A stretch of DNA of 64,000 nucleotides from Aeromonas hydrophila subsp. hydrophila ATCC 7966 (GTDB lineage: Bacteria; Pseudomonadota; Gammaproteobacteria; Enterobacterales; Aeromonadaceae), in the NCBI RefSeq assembly GCF_000014805.1, contig NC_008570.1, forward strand, positions 2,051,001 through 2,115,000, written 5' to 3'. Positions 8,332-16,848 of the stretch are shown in pieces. Positions within the stretch are counted from its first letter, which is position 1; each line of letters opens with the position of its first letter. Position numbers and translations under genes: made by a program. The notes under the pieces are model-generated. The model saw nothing but the letters and a program-made list of their open reading frames with translations. It did not search any database and was not told the origin of the DNA.

Positions 8332-8342
8332 AGACGCCCTCA

Positions 8343-8452
8343 CTCACCGAGTGGACGAGATGGTGACTGTCAGCTGGTGGACCCACAAGATAGGTGGCTT
8401 GCATCGCAACGACGTTATCATGGCGGCGTGCACCGACCCGCTGCTCAAATAA
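8343..8452 (+). pseudogene. Diverged fragment duplicating the 3' end of phhB
   Basis: This stretch repeats phhB 8224-8331 from LTEW to the stop. A two-base length difference shifts the frame just before the conserved VTVSWW block. From an ATG at 8360 it reads [30 protein letters not shown] and then TAA, 30 codons. By eye it is about four-fifths identical to phhB over the last 90 bases. Many changes are in third codon positions and the protein stays close. It therefore derives from another functional phhB allele rather than from a fresh local copy. A peptide could be made but would lack most of the domain. Confidence 0.88.
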
Positions 8453-8467
8453 ACGTCTATAGATGGC

Positions 8468-8507
8468 GCGGGCCTGCCCGGTGAAAACGGGGCGGGCCCG
8501 CATTTTT
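8468..8507 (+). terminator. Terminator after the phhAB region
   Basis: A GC-rich stem (GCGGGCC / GGCCCGC, with further inner pairing) is followed by ATTTTT. It separates phhAB from tyrR. Confidence 0.8.
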
Positions 8508-8586
8508 ATGGGCTGGCGCTCGCACTGGCGGGATCGAGTCTGTATTATCCGGTCATTCATAGAGTTAGCTAGGAAGTGTGTCCCGA

Positions 8587-10134
8587 ATGCGTCTTGAAGT
8601 CAGCTGTGAAGACCGCCTGGGCCTGACCCGGGAACTGCTCGACCGTCTGGTGGAGCACAACATCGATCTGCGCGGCATCGAAATCGATACCTCAGGCATC
8701 ATCTATCTCAACTTTCCCGAGCTGGAGTTTCGTGATTTCCAGCACCTGATGCCGGAGATCCGCCGCATTCCCGGGGTCTATGACGTCAAGACCATCCCCT
8801 ACATGCCCTCCGAGCGCGAGCACCACGAGATTGAGGCGCTGCTCAAGGCGCTGCCGGATCTGGTCTTCTCCCTCGATGCCAAGGGCAAGGTGACCCAGGC
8901 CAACCAGTCCGCCCTCACCACCCTGGCCCTGCCGATGGAAGAGGTGCGTGGCGCGGCGCTCGGCTCCCTGGTCAAGGGCTTCTCCTTCAGCCGCTGGCTG
9001 GAAGCGAGCGAGATCCGGCCGCAGACTTGCAAGCTCAGCATCAATGGCGAAGAGTATCTGGCGGATCTGATGCCGCTGTTCGTGGCCGAGGAGAAGGGCA
9101 GACAGGCCCTGGCCGGTGCCGTGGTGGTGCTCAAATCCGCCCGCCGGGTCGGCATGCACTTCAGCGCGCTGCACGCGGTGGAAGTGGGGGGCTTTGAACA
9201 CCTGCAGGCCGAGAGCCAGAAGATGAAACAGGTGCTGGCCCAGGCGAGCAAGCTGGCGATGCAGGATGCGCCGCTGCTCATCGTCGGCGAAACCGGCACC
9301 GGCAAGGAGCTGCTGGCCCGCGCCTGTCACGGTGCCAGCCTGCGCTCCAGCCACCCCTTCATGGCGCTGAACTGTGCGGCCATGCCGGACAACGTGGCTG
9401 AGAGCGAGCTGTTCGGTTATGCCCCCGGCGCCTTTGGCAACAACACCGAGGGCAAGCGCGGGGTACTGGAGCTGGCGAGCGGCGGCACGCTGATGCTGGA
9501 CGAGATCGGCGATATGTCCCCCCATCTGCAGACCAAGTTTCTGCGGGTGCTGCAGGATGGCGTGTTCCGCCGGGTCGGTGACGAGCAGGAGGTAAAGGTC
9601 AACGTGCGCTTCATCTGCACCACCCAGAAGCAGTTGCTGGATCTGGTGCACGAGGGCAAGTTCCGGGAAGACCTCTACTATCGCCTCAACGTGCTGAGCC
9701 TGGCGCTGCCACCGCTGCGCGAGCGCAAGGCGGACATCATGGCGCTGGCCCAGCAGTTCGTCTCCCGTTTTGCCAGCGAATTGCAGCGTCCGCGCCCGCG
9801 CTTTACCCGCAACATGGCGGAATACCTGACCGCCTACCGCTGGCCGGGCAACGTGCGCCAGCTGCGCAACTGCCTCTACCGCGCCATGACATTGCTGGAA
9901 GGGGACGAGATCGGGCCTGAGCACGTGGATCTGCCGGTGGCGGCCGACGCCATGCCGCTCATCGACGAGTGGTTCGAAGGGGGGCTCGACGAGGCGGTGA
10001 AACGCTTCGAGAGCCGGCTACTGGAGCGGCTCTACCCGGCGTTTCCCTCCACCCGCCAGCTGGCCAAACGGCTGGGCGTGTCGCACACCGCCATCGCCAA
10101 CAAGTTGCGGGAATACGGGATCAACAAGAAGTAA
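8587..10134 (+). CDS. tyrR: TyrR, aromatic amino acid regulator
   Basis: TyrR senses tyrosine, phenylalanine and tryptophan and controls aromatic biosynthesis, transport and catabolism. The 515 aa sequence has an N-terminal ACT domain (about 1-75), a PAS domain (about 78-190), an AAA+ domain and a C-terminal TyrR HTH ending STRQLAKRLGVSHTAIANKLREYG. The AAA+ domain carries Walker A GETGTGKE at 234-241 and Walker B GGTLMLDEI at 299-307. The loop that is GAFTGA in sigma-54 activators reads GAFGNN (281-286) and is followed by a spacer that enteric TyrR lacks. The start at 8587 matches the family N-terminus MRLEV. A GTG at 8578 is in frame but crowds the AGGAAG site. phhAB lies upstream. Confidence 0.94.
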   Translation: MRLEVSCEDRLGLTRELLDRLVEHNIDLRGIEIDTSGIIYLNFPELEFRDFQHLMPEIRRIPGVYDVKTIPYMPSEREHHEIEALLKALPDLVFSLDAKGKVTQANQSALTTLALPMEEVRGAALGSLVKGFSFSRWLEASEIRPQTCKLSINGEEYLADLMPLFVAEEKGRQALAGAVVVLKSARRVGMHFSALHAVEVGGFEHLQAESQKMKQVLAQASKLAMQDAPLLIVGETGTGKELLARACHGASLRSSHPFMALNCAAMPDNVAESELFGYAPGAFGNNTEGKRGVLELASGGTLMLDEIGDMSPHLQTKFLRVLQDGVFRRVGDEQEVKVNVRFICTTQKQLLDLVHEGKFREDLYYRLNVLSLALPPLRERKADIMALAQQFVSRFASELQRPRPRFTRNMAEYLTAYRWPGNVRQLRNCLYRAMTLLEGDEIGPEHVDLPVAADAMPLIDEWFEGGLDEAVKRFESRLLERLYPAFPSTRQLAKRLGVSHTAIANKLREYGINKK

Positions 10135-10156
10135 CCCCATGAATGCACTTTATTGC

Positions 10157-10180
10157 AGGGCTCACACACGGGTGGGCCCT
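10157..10180 (+). other. Imperfect hairpin after tyrR
   Basis: AGGGC-TCAC and GTGG-GCCCT form an imperfect stem 22 bases after the tyrR stop. No T-run follows, so a terminator role is uncertain. The 198-base tyrR-yfiR gap otherwise holds the candidate yfiR promoter and operator. Confidence 0.3.
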
Positions 10181-10232
10181 CGTCATTATTGTGATGCCGG
10201 CCCGGTCAGCCCCTTGCTCTGTCGGCTGCGCC

Positions 10233-10260
10233 TTGTCATGCTGCTGACAAGTTCAATACT
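10233..10260 (+). promoter_or_regulatory. Candidate promoter and operator of yfiRNB
   Basis: TTGTCA and AATACT are spaced by 16 bases, a plausible sigma-70 promoter about 70 bases before yfiR. The -35 is also the left arm of a perfect inverted repeat TTGTCA-N6-TGACAA (10233-10250), the geometry of an operator for a dimeric repressor. This is seen in sequence only; the regulator is unknown. Confidence 0.4.
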
Positions 10261-10332
10261 ATTTCCATCCGGCTCACCCCTCGCGGGCAACCGCCCTTCC
10301 TGGGTGCTGATGTGGGCTTAAGCGCAGGCACG

Positions 10333-10881
10333 ATGCACTCTTTTTCACTGATCCGGATCCTGGCGTGGTTGGCGCCGCTGGTTTGCACGCTGGCCCTCTC
10401 CACCGAGCCGCCCCCCCTGACCTCGGCCGAGTTGCGAGCCGAGCAGGTGCGTCAGACAGTGCTCGACATTCTCAGCTACACCCGCTGGCCGACCGAACCG
10501 AGCGAGCTGCGCCTGTGCGTGGCGGCGCCGACGGAGTACGCCACCGCGCTCTTCTCCATCAAGCAGCAGGCCAACGGCCGGCCGGTCAGCGTCCATCGCT
10601 ACGACGTCGATGACAAGGCGATCGGTCCCCAGTGTGACGTGCTCTATCTAGGGGTGTTGTCCCCCGAGCGCCGGCTGCCGCTGTTCGAGCGGCTGCGCGG
10701 CTACCCCATTCTCAGCATCAGCGAACACAGCACCGAGTGCGTGGCCGACTCCGTCTTCTGTCTGCAGATCGGCAAGGAGCGGATCCGTTTTCGGGTCAAT
10801 CTGGATGCCTTGGCCAGGAGCGGGGTGCGGGTGCATCCCGCCGTGCTCAAGCTGGCCAAGGCCGATGAGGGGGGCTCATGA
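10333..10881 (+). CDS. yfiR: YfiR-family periplasmic repressor of YfiN
   Basis: YfiR (DUF4154) is a periplasmic protein that in Pseudomonas binds and represses the diguanylate cyclase YfiN. The 182 aa product has a signal peptide (hydrophobic stretch to about residue 24) and the family pattern: ILSYTRWP near the N-terminus, paired cysteines later, FCLQIGKERIRFRVNLDAL, and a C-terminal LKLA. I start at the ATG at 10333, which gives a normal signal sequence; a GTG at 10312 is in frame. It overlaps yfiN by four bases (ATGA), so the two are translationally coupled. Confidence 0.85.
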   Translation: MHSFSLIRILAWLAPLVCTLALSTEPPPLTSAELRAEQVRQTVLDILSYTRWPTEPSELRLCVAAPTEYATALFSIKQQANGRPVSVHRYDVDDKAIGPQCDVLYLGVLSPERRLPLFERLRGYPILSISEHSTECVADSVFCLQIGKERIRFRVNLDALARSGVRVHPAVLKLAKADEGGS

Positions 10882-12146
10882 TCGGCTTGTTCCGCCCCCC
10901 CAACCAGCGCCTCACATTGCGACAGAGTCTGGGACGTACCCACCTGGTGACGTCCCTGACGGCGGTCTGCATGGCCGGTGTGCTGCTGACCGGCATCGCC
11001 CTGCTGGCGCTGCGGCTCTATGCGGATCACAACCTGGAACTGGTGGCGCGGGCCATCAGCTACACCAGCGAAGCGGCCGTGGTGTTCCACGACGAAGAGG
11101 CGGCCCGCGAGGCACTGCAGGCCATCACCACCCACGAGGATGTGGCGCGAGCCAGCATTTATCTGCCGAGCGGCCAGCTGCTGGCCAGCTGGAGCCGGGC
11201 CATGAGCACCCCCTGGTCCGGTCTTGAGCAGTATCTGGCGCGGCTCATTCTGCCGGGGCCGGTAGATCAGCCCATGCTGCGGGGCGGGGTGGAGATCGCC
11301 CGCATTCATCTGGTGGGGCACGGCCAATACCTGCTGCTGTTCCTGTTGCAGACCCTGCTGGCCATGCTGCTCTGCCTGGTGCTCAGCACCCTGGGGGCGC
11401 TCTACGTGGCGCGCCGGATGCAAAACTCCCTCACCGCGCCGCTCAAGGATCTGGCCCAGGTGGCCCACAGCGTCAGCCGCCAGCGGATCCTCGCCATGCG
11501 GGTGCCCGAGGCCAACATCGCCGAGCTGCACGCGCTCGGCCAGGATTTCAACTCCCTGCTCGACGAACTGGAAGCCTGGCAGGCTCACCAGCGGCGGGAG
11601 AATGCCAGCCTGCTGCACCAGGCCACCCATGACGCCTTGACCGGCTTGCCCAATCGTGCTCTGTTCGAGGCTCGTCTGGATCAGGCGGTGACCACCGGCC
11701 GGCTGCATGATGAGCGCTTTGCACTGCTCTACCTCGATTGTGATCGCTTCAAGCAGATTAACGACACCCTGGGCCATGCCGCCGGGGATGACGTGCTGAT
11801 CGCCCTGGCCAGACGGGTACAACATCAGCTGCGGCCGATGGATCTGGTATGCCGTCTGGGGGGCGACGAGTTTGCCATCCTGCTGACCCCCTTGTCCCAG
11901 GTGGGCGAGGCGGAAGATGTGGTTGCCCGCATCCAGCAGGCCATGGCAGACCCCGTGGTACTGGGGGATGGCAGCCAGCTGCTGGCTGCCGTCAGCATCG
12001 GGATCGCGCTGTATCCGGATCAGGGGCTGACTGCCGCCGATCTGCTGCAGCAGGCGGACCATGCAATGTACCAAGCCAAACGGCTGCGTCGGGAGCTTGC
12101 GCTCCATGACCAGCTGGAATTCGATGTCTCTGCTGAGGAAAAATAA
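10878..12146 (+). CDS. yfiN: YfiN/TpbB-type membrane diguanylate cyclase
   Basis: It makes cyclic-di-GMP from GTP to promote surface attachment and biofilm. The 422 aa protein has a transmembrane helix (about 24-47), a periplasmic CHASE8-like sensor domain with TSEAAVVFHDEEAA, a second helix (about 150-177), a HAMP linker, and a GGDEF domain with an intact GGDEF (328-332). An RxxD inhibitory site (RPMD, 319-322) lies five residues before it, so product inhibition is likely. It overlaps yfiR by four bases and is followed two bases later by yfiB. This gives the full repressor-cyclase-lipoprotein set. Confidence 0.93.
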   Translation: MIGLFRPPNQRLTLRQSLGRTHLVTSLTAVCMAGVLLTGIALLALRLYADHNLELVARAISYTSEAAVVFHDEEAAREALQAITTHEDVARASIYLPSGQLLASWSRAMSTPWSGLEQYLARLILPGPVDQPMLRGGVEIARIHLVGHGQYLLLFLLQTLLAMLLCLVLSTLGALYVARRMQNSLTAPLKDLAQVAHSVSRQRILAMRVPEANIAELHALGQDFNSLLDELEAWQAHQRRENASLLHQATHDALTGLPNRALFEARLDQAVTTGRLHDERFALLYLDCDRFKQINDTLGHAAGDDVLIALARRVQHQLRPMDLVCRLGGDEFAILLTPLSQVGEAEDVVARIQQAMADPVVLGDGSQLLAAVSIGIALYPDQGLTAADLLQQADHAMYQAKRLRRELALHDQLEFDVSAEEK

Positions 12147-12148
12147 CA

Positions 12149-12637
12149 ATGAAGATCCATGTCCTGATGAAAACCGGCTTGATCGGCCTGCTGTTGAGCG
12201 TGCTGGCGGGGTGCCAAAGCGCCCCCCACGGCCTGACCGCAGAGCAGATCGCCGTACTCAAGGAGCAAGGCTTTCGCCTGACCGACGAGGGTTGGACTCT
12301 GGACTTCTCCAACCGTGTGCTGTTTGCCAACAACGCCGATGCCCTGACCCCCAAGACCCGCGTGGTGGTGGAAAAACTGGGCAAGACCCTGCAGGAGGTA
12401 GGCTTGAACCGGGCACGGATCGATGGTCATACCGACTCCAACGGGGCGGCGGACTATAACGATCAGCTCTCGTACAAGCGGGCGCAGTCGGTGGCCGACG
12501 TGCTGGTATCGGTCGGTATGCCGCAGGCCAACCTGGACATCCGGGGCCGTGGTGAACGCGATCCGATCGCCGACAACAAGACGGCTGCCGGTCGGGCCGA
12601 GAACCGCCGCGTGGCGATTGTCATCAGCAATGAATGA
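12149..12637 (+). CDS. yfiB: YfiB-type OmpA-domain lipoprotein
   Basis: YfiB is an outer-membrane lipoprotein that captures YfiR and so activates YfiN under envelope stress. The 162 aa product has a lipobox (LSVLAGC) near residue 22, then an OmpA C-terminal peptidoglycan-binding domain with the typical DGHTDSNG and YNDQLSYKRAQSV motifs and GRAENRRVAI. It starts two bases after yfiN, behind GAGGAAAAA. A terminator shared with the convergent TerC gene follows. Confidence 0.9.
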   Translation: MKIHVLMKTGLIGLLLSVLAGCQSAPHGLTAEQIAVLKEQGFRLTDEGWTLDFSNRVLFANNADALTPKTRVVVEKLGKTLQEVGLNRARIDGHTDSNGAADYNDQLSYKRAQSVADVLVSVGMPQANLDIRGRGERDPIADNKTAAGRAENRRVAIVISNE

Positions 12638-12652
12638 CATGGTTGTGTAGAT

Positions 12653-12683
12653 AAAAAAAGAGCGCCTGATGGCGCTCTTTTTT
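12653..12683. terminator. Bidirectional terminator between yfiB and the TerC-family gene
   Basis: An A-tract, the stem AGAGCGCC / GGCGCTCT with loop TGAT, and a T-tract form a symmetric terminator that serves both convergent genes. Confidence 0.92.
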
Positions 12684-12694
12684 GTGGCTCGCAG

Positions 12695-13429
12695 TTATTC
12701 CTGCTTGAGCTTTTCGCGGTCGTGGTGACTGCGCAGGCGGATGTTGATCATCTCCACCGTCAGCGAGAAGGCCATGGCGAAGTAGATGTAGCCCTTCGGA
12801 ATGTGCAGATCCATCCCCTCGGCCATCAGCGCGAAACCGACCAGGGTGAGGAAGGAGAGGGCCAGCATCTTGATGGTGGGGTGGTTGTCGACGAAATCGC
12901 CGATGGCCTTGGCGGCGAACATCATGATGAAGACGGCGATCATGATGGCCAGCACCATGACCGGCACGTGATCCGCCATGCCCACGGCGGTGATGACGGA
13001 ATCCAGGCTGAAGACGATGTCGAGAATGGCGATCTGGATCAGGGTGCTGATGAAGCCGGACGCAGCGGCGCTCACGCTCTCAGGCTCGGCGGCGCCCTCC
13101 AGGGTGGCATGGATCTCGTGGGCACTCTTGCCGATGAGGAACAGACCCCCCAGCAGCAGGATGAGATCGCGGCCAGAGATGGCCTCGCCCAGCACGGTGA
13201 ACAGCGGCTCGGTGAGACGCATCACCCAGGCCAGGGAGAGCAGCAGCAGGATGCGGGTGCCCATGGCGAGACCCAGCCCCAGGATCCGCGCCTTCTGGCG
13301 CTGTGCCTCCGGCAGGCGGCCGACCAGGATGGAGATAAAGATGATGTTGTCGATGCCCAGCACGATCTCGAGCAGGGTCAGGGTGGCGAGCGCGACCCAG
13401 GCGGAGGGGTCTGCAATCCATTCCAGCAT
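12695..13429 (-). CDS. TerC-family integral membrane protein
   Basis: TerC-family proteins (the YgdQ type, without CBS domains) are multi-pass membrane proteins implicated in metal ion handling; the substrate here is unknown. The 244 aa sequence has about seven transmembrane helices and the two signature acidic motifs, ALATLTLLEIVLGIDNIIFIS and IAILDIVFSLDSVITAVGMAD. The start at 13429 gives the family N-terminus MLEWIADPSAW and follows AAGG; the open frame upstream to 13474 has no ribosome site. It stands alone. Confidence 0.88.
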   Translation of the reverse strand: MLEWIADPSAWVALATLTLLEIVLGIDNIIFISILVGRLPEAQRQKARILGLGLAMGTRILLLLSLAWVMRLTEPLFTVLGEAISGRDLILLLGGLFLIGKSAHEIHATLEGAAEPESVSAAASGFISTLIQIAILDIVFSLDSVITAVGMADHVPVMVLAIMIAVFIMMFAAKAIGDFVDNHPTIKMLALSFLTLVGFALMAEGMDLHIPKGYIYFAMAFSLTVEMINIRLRSHHDREKLKQE

Positions 13430-13547
13430 GATTGAACCTTGGTTGAACTTTGATTGAGGGTTGAAGCCGCGCATTCTAACAGGGGGTTATGGCTTGTCCC
13501 AGTGGCAGGAAAAGATAAAAATGGCGGCCATCCAACGGGAGGGACAT

Positions 13548-14663
13548 ATGTTTCGTTTAGGACTCATCATCAATCCGGTCGCCGGTATCGGCGGGGCGGT
13601 CGGTCTCAAGGGCAGTGACGGCATGGTGGCCGAGGCGCTGGCCCGTGGCGCCGTCCCCAAGGCCCGCGAGCGGACCCGTCAGGCGCTGTTGCCGCTGTGT
13701 GAACTGGCGGACTGCTTCGAGCTGCTGACGGTGGCGGGCGAGATGGGGGCCGAGCTTGCCGGCGAGCTCGGCCTGCCCTGCCGCATCGTCCATCAGCCCG
13801 CGGTAGCTGCCACCACGGCGGCCGATACCCGTATCGCCGCCGAACGGATGCGCGAGGCGGGCGTCGATCTGCTGCTGTTTGCCGGCGGTGACGGCACCGC
13901 GCGGGACATCTGCGCGGCGGTGGGGGAGGCGTGCCACGTGCTCGGCATTCCGGCCGGCTGCAAGATCCACTCCGGGGTCTATGGGGTGACCCCCGCCGCC
14001 AGCGGCCGGGTGGCGGCCCGGATGATCGCCGGCGAGCTGCTGAGTCTGGTGGATGCCGAGGTGATGGACATCGACGAGGAGGCGTTTCGCGCCGGCAAGG
14101 TGCGCGCCTGCCACTACGGCCAGCTGCAGGTGCCCGGCGATCTGCGCTATGTGCAGGCGGTCAAGCAGGGGGGGCGCGAGTCTGAAGAGCTGGTGCTGGC
14201 GGACATCGCCGCCGGCGTGGTCGAGCAGATGGAGCCCGATTCCCTCTATCTGATGGGCTCCGGCAGCACGGTGGCGGCCTGCATGACGGAGCTCGGCCTC
14301 GAAAATACCCTGCTCGGTGTGGATCTGGTGGAAAATGGCCGGCTTATCGGGCAGGATCTGTCCGCCGCCGAGATCCTGACCCGGATCCGTGGCCGTCGCT
14401 GCCGGCTGATCATTACCCTGATCGGCGGTCAGGGACATCTGTTCGGGCGCGGAAATCAGCAACTGAGTCCAGAGGTGTTGCGGGCCGTCGGGCGGGACCA
14501 GATCCAGGTCCTGGCCACCAAAGCCAAGCTGGCGGCCCTTGCGGGCAGGCCCTTGCTGGTGGATACCGATGACCCGGCGCTGAACCGGTCGTTAAGTGGT
14601 TATCTGCGGATCACCACGGGATACAAGGATCAGGTCATCTACCCGGTGGCCAACCCGGAATAG
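13548..14663 (+). CDS. COG3199 ATP-NAD/AcoX-type kinase family protein
   Basis: The family is related to NAD kinases and AcoX proteins; its substrate is not established. The 371 aa sequence opens with GLIINPVAGIGG and carries the kinase signature LLFAGGDGTARDIC, a GIPAGCKIHSGVYG block, and LMGSGSTVAACM. The ATG at 13548 follows GGGAGGGACAT, a clear ribosome site. It is divergent from the TerC-type gene and precedes yfcL by about 110 bases. A role in polyphosphate- or ATP-dependent nucleotide phosphorylation is inference only. Confidence 0.85.
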   Translation: MFRLGLIINPVAGIGGAVGLKGSDGMVAEALARGAVPKARERTRQALLPLCELADCFELLTVAGEMGAELAGELGLPCRIVHQPAVAATTAADTRIAAERMREAGVDLLLFAGGDGTARDICAAVGEACHVLGIPAGCKIHSGVYGVTPAASGRVAARMIAGELLSLVDAEVMDIDEEAFRAGKVRACHYGQLQVPGDLRYVQAVKQGGRESEELVLADIAAGVVEQMEPDSLYLMGSGSTVAACMTELGLENTLLGVDLVENGRLIGQDLSAAEILTRIRGRRCRLIITLIGGQGHLFGRGNQQLSPEVLRAVGRDQIQVLATKAKLAALAGRPLLVDTDDPALNRSLSGYLRITTGYKDQVIYPVANPE

Positions 14664-14773
14664 GACATCAAGGATGCGGCTGGCCTGGCGCCAGAGAGCC
14701 GTGATCAACCGGATCGCGGTTCCACTCCCCCGAATTATTTTGCCGGCAACCCCGGAAAATGAGGCTGCGTTAA

Positions 14774-15052
14774 ATGACGATTCATGATTTTGAGCACAAG
14801 TTGTTGGGACTGATAGACGGCATGGTGGCCACGGCGACCGACGATGAGCTGTTTGCCGGGGGTTATCTGCGCGGCCACATCTCGCTGGCGGTGGCGCGGG
14901 CCGAGCTGGAAGGCAAGACCCTGGTGCGGGATGTAAAGAGTTATGTGCTGCGCAGCCTGAACGAGGCGATCCTGCAGGGTGAACTCTCCGAGCAGGATGA
15001 GAAGCTGGTGCAGGCAATGTGGATTCGTTTGCAACAACAAGCAGAAGCTTGA
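14774..15052 (+). CDS. yfcL: YfcL family protein
   Basis: This small soluble protein of unknown function is conserved in enterics and relatives. The 92 aa match to YfcL is clear along its length: LIDGMVATATDDELFAGGYLRGHISLA, then a helical C-terminus ELSEQDEKLVQAMW. It lies between the COG3199 kinase and the acyl-CoA synthetase on the same strand, with gaps of about 100 bases on each side, so co-transcription is possible but not shown. Confidence 0.85.
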   Translation: MTIHDFEHKLLGLIDGMVATATDDELFAGGYLRGHISLAVARAELEGKTLVRDVKSYVLRSLNEAILQGELSEQDEKLVQAMWIRLQQQAEA

Positions 15053-15149
15053 TCGGTTACACAGTTCAAACAGAAGTTTGAGTTTATTCTTCCCTGAGGT
15101 TAGTGAAAGGTTAATAATAAGTTTCGCCTTTTGTTTCAGGGATTAAACT

Positions 15150-16814
15150 ATGGCTTCCTCCTCGCGTATTGCCAATAAACTGCCGCTCGAAATGCTCTAC
15201 CAATGGGAGCGGCAGTGTCCTGACCGAGTCTATCTGCGTCAAACCATCAACCGCGAATACCTGGACTTCACCTGGGGTGAGGTCGCTGACGAGGCCCGCC
15301 GCATGGTGACCGCGCTGCGTCAGCTGGGGCTGGTGGCCGGCGACAAGGTGGCGCTGCTCTCCAAGAACTGCGCCCAGTGGTTCATCGCCGACCTCGCCAT
15401 GCAGATGGGGCAGTACGTGAGCGTGCCCATCTATCCCACCGCCAACGTCGACACCATCGAATACGTGCTGCGTCACAGCGAGGCCAAGGCGATTTTCGTC
15501 GGCAAGCTCGATGACTGGAAGAGCCAGGAGGCGGGGGTACCCGCCGAACTGCTGCGCATCGCCTTTCCCTATGACACCATGCCGGCGGCCCATCAGTGGG
15601 ACGATCTGCTGGAGCAACACGAACCCATCCCGGACAGCCCGGTGCAGGCACCGGACTCCCTGCTGAGCCTGGTCTACACCTCCGGCAGCACCGGCAAGCC
15701 GAAAGGGGCCATGCTGAGCGTCGAGCGCTACGCCTGGTCGTGCGAGAAGCTGGTGGAGGCGGTCGGACTGTGCGAGCAGGACCGCGGCTTCTCCTACCTG
15801 CCGCTGGCCCACATCACCGAGCGGGTCTATGTCTATGGCGGCAGCCTCTATGGCCGCGCCGAGATCGCCTTCCCCGAGTCCCTCGATACCTTCATCGAGG
15901 ACGTCAAGCGCTGCCGTCCCACCGTGTTCATCTCGGTGCCACGGCTGTGGGCCATGTTCCGCATCAAGATCCATGAGAAACTGCCCCAGAAGAAACTCGA
16001 GCTGCTGCTCAAGATCCCGTTCGTGTCGGGCCTCATCAAGCGCAAGCTGCAAAAGGGGCTGGGGCTGGATCAGGCGCGGGTGCTGGGCTGTGGCTCGGCG
16101 CCGGTGGCACCGGCCCTGCTCGAGTGGTACCACAGCATCGGTATCGAGATCACCGAGGCCTGGGGCATGACCGAGAACCACGCCTTCTCCACCCTCAACT
16201 ACCCGTTTAGGGCCGACAAGATAGGCACGGTCGGCAAGGCGGGGCCGGGGGTCACCATCAAGATCTCCGAGGAAGGGGAGATCCTCTGTCGCTGCGAGGG
16301 GATGATGCTGGGTTACTACAAGGATCCCGAGCACAGCCGTGAAGCCATCGACGAAGAGGGCTGGCTGCATACCGGCGACATGGGCAAGCTGGATCGGGAG
16401 GGCTATCTCACCATCACCGGCCGCATGAAGGACGTGTTCAAGACCGCCAAGGGCAAGTATGTGGCGCCGGTGCCCATCGAGGGGCTGCTTGGCCAGGAGC
16501 CCATCATCGAGCAGTTGTGCGTGATTGGCTACGGCATGCCGCAGCCGGTGGCCCTGGTGCAGTTGGCAGAGAGCGCCATGAAGGGGGATCGCAATCAGGT
16601 CAACGCCCAGCTGGAGGCGGCCCGCAACCGGGTCAACGAGCAGCTGGAGTCCCACGCCAAAATTCGCGGCATCCTGGTGGTGAAGAGCCCCTGGAACATC
16701 GAAAACGGGGTGCTCACCCCGACCATGAAGATCCGCCGCCACCTGCTGGAGCAGAAGTATGCCGATCTCGGCGACGCCTGGTCCTCTTCCCAGAGCATCA
16801 TCTGGGAGTCCTGA
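15150..16814 (+). CDS. AMP-binding acyl-CoA synthetase family protein
   Basis: Members adenylate a carboxylic acid with ATP and transfer it to CoA. The 554 aa enzyme has the P-loop YTSGSTGKPKGA (176-187), the A5 motif EAWGMTENH, the A7 region WLHTGDMGKLDREGYLTITGRMKD, and a shortened C-terminal lid in which FKTAKGKYVAPVPIE is legible. It resembles long-chain FadD/FAA1-type synthetases without an N-terminal membrane anchor. The substrate chain length cannot be read. A strong hairpin shared with the convergent cdd gene follows. Confidence 0.85.
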   Translation: MASSSRIANKLPLEMLYQWERQCPDRVYLRQTINREYLDFTWGEVADEARRMVTALRQLGLVAGDKVALLSKNCAQWFIADLAMQMGQYVSVPIYPTANVDTIEYVLRHSEAKAIFVGKLDDWKSQEAGVPAELLRIAFPYDTMPAAHQWDDLLEQHEPIPDSPVQAPDSLLSLVYTSGSTGKPKGAMLSVERYAWSCEKLVEAVGLCEQDRGFSYLPLAHITERVYVYGGSLYGRAEIAFPESLDTFIEDVKRCRPTVFISVPRLWAMFRIKIHEKLPQKKLELLLKIPFVSGLIKRKLQKGLGLDQARVLGCGSAPVAPALLEWYHSIGIEITEAWGMTENHAFSTLNYPFRADKIGTVGKAGPGVTIKISEEGEILCRCEGMMLGYYKDPEHSREAIDEEGWLHTGDMGKLDREGYLTITGRMKDVFKTAKGKYVAPVPIEGLLGQEPIIEQLCVIGYGMPQPVALVQLAESAMKGDRNQVNAQLEAARNRVNEQLESHAKIRGILVVKSPWNIENGVLTPTMKIRRHLLEQKYADLGDAWSSSQSIIWES

Positions 16815-16848
16815 CGGGGCCCGGCAGGCTTGCTGCTGAACACCACAA

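Noticed and set aside
10139..10321. 60-codon ORF between tyrR and yfiR
   Set aside because: It has no ribosome site or recognisable product, and it covers the probable yfiR promoter and operator.
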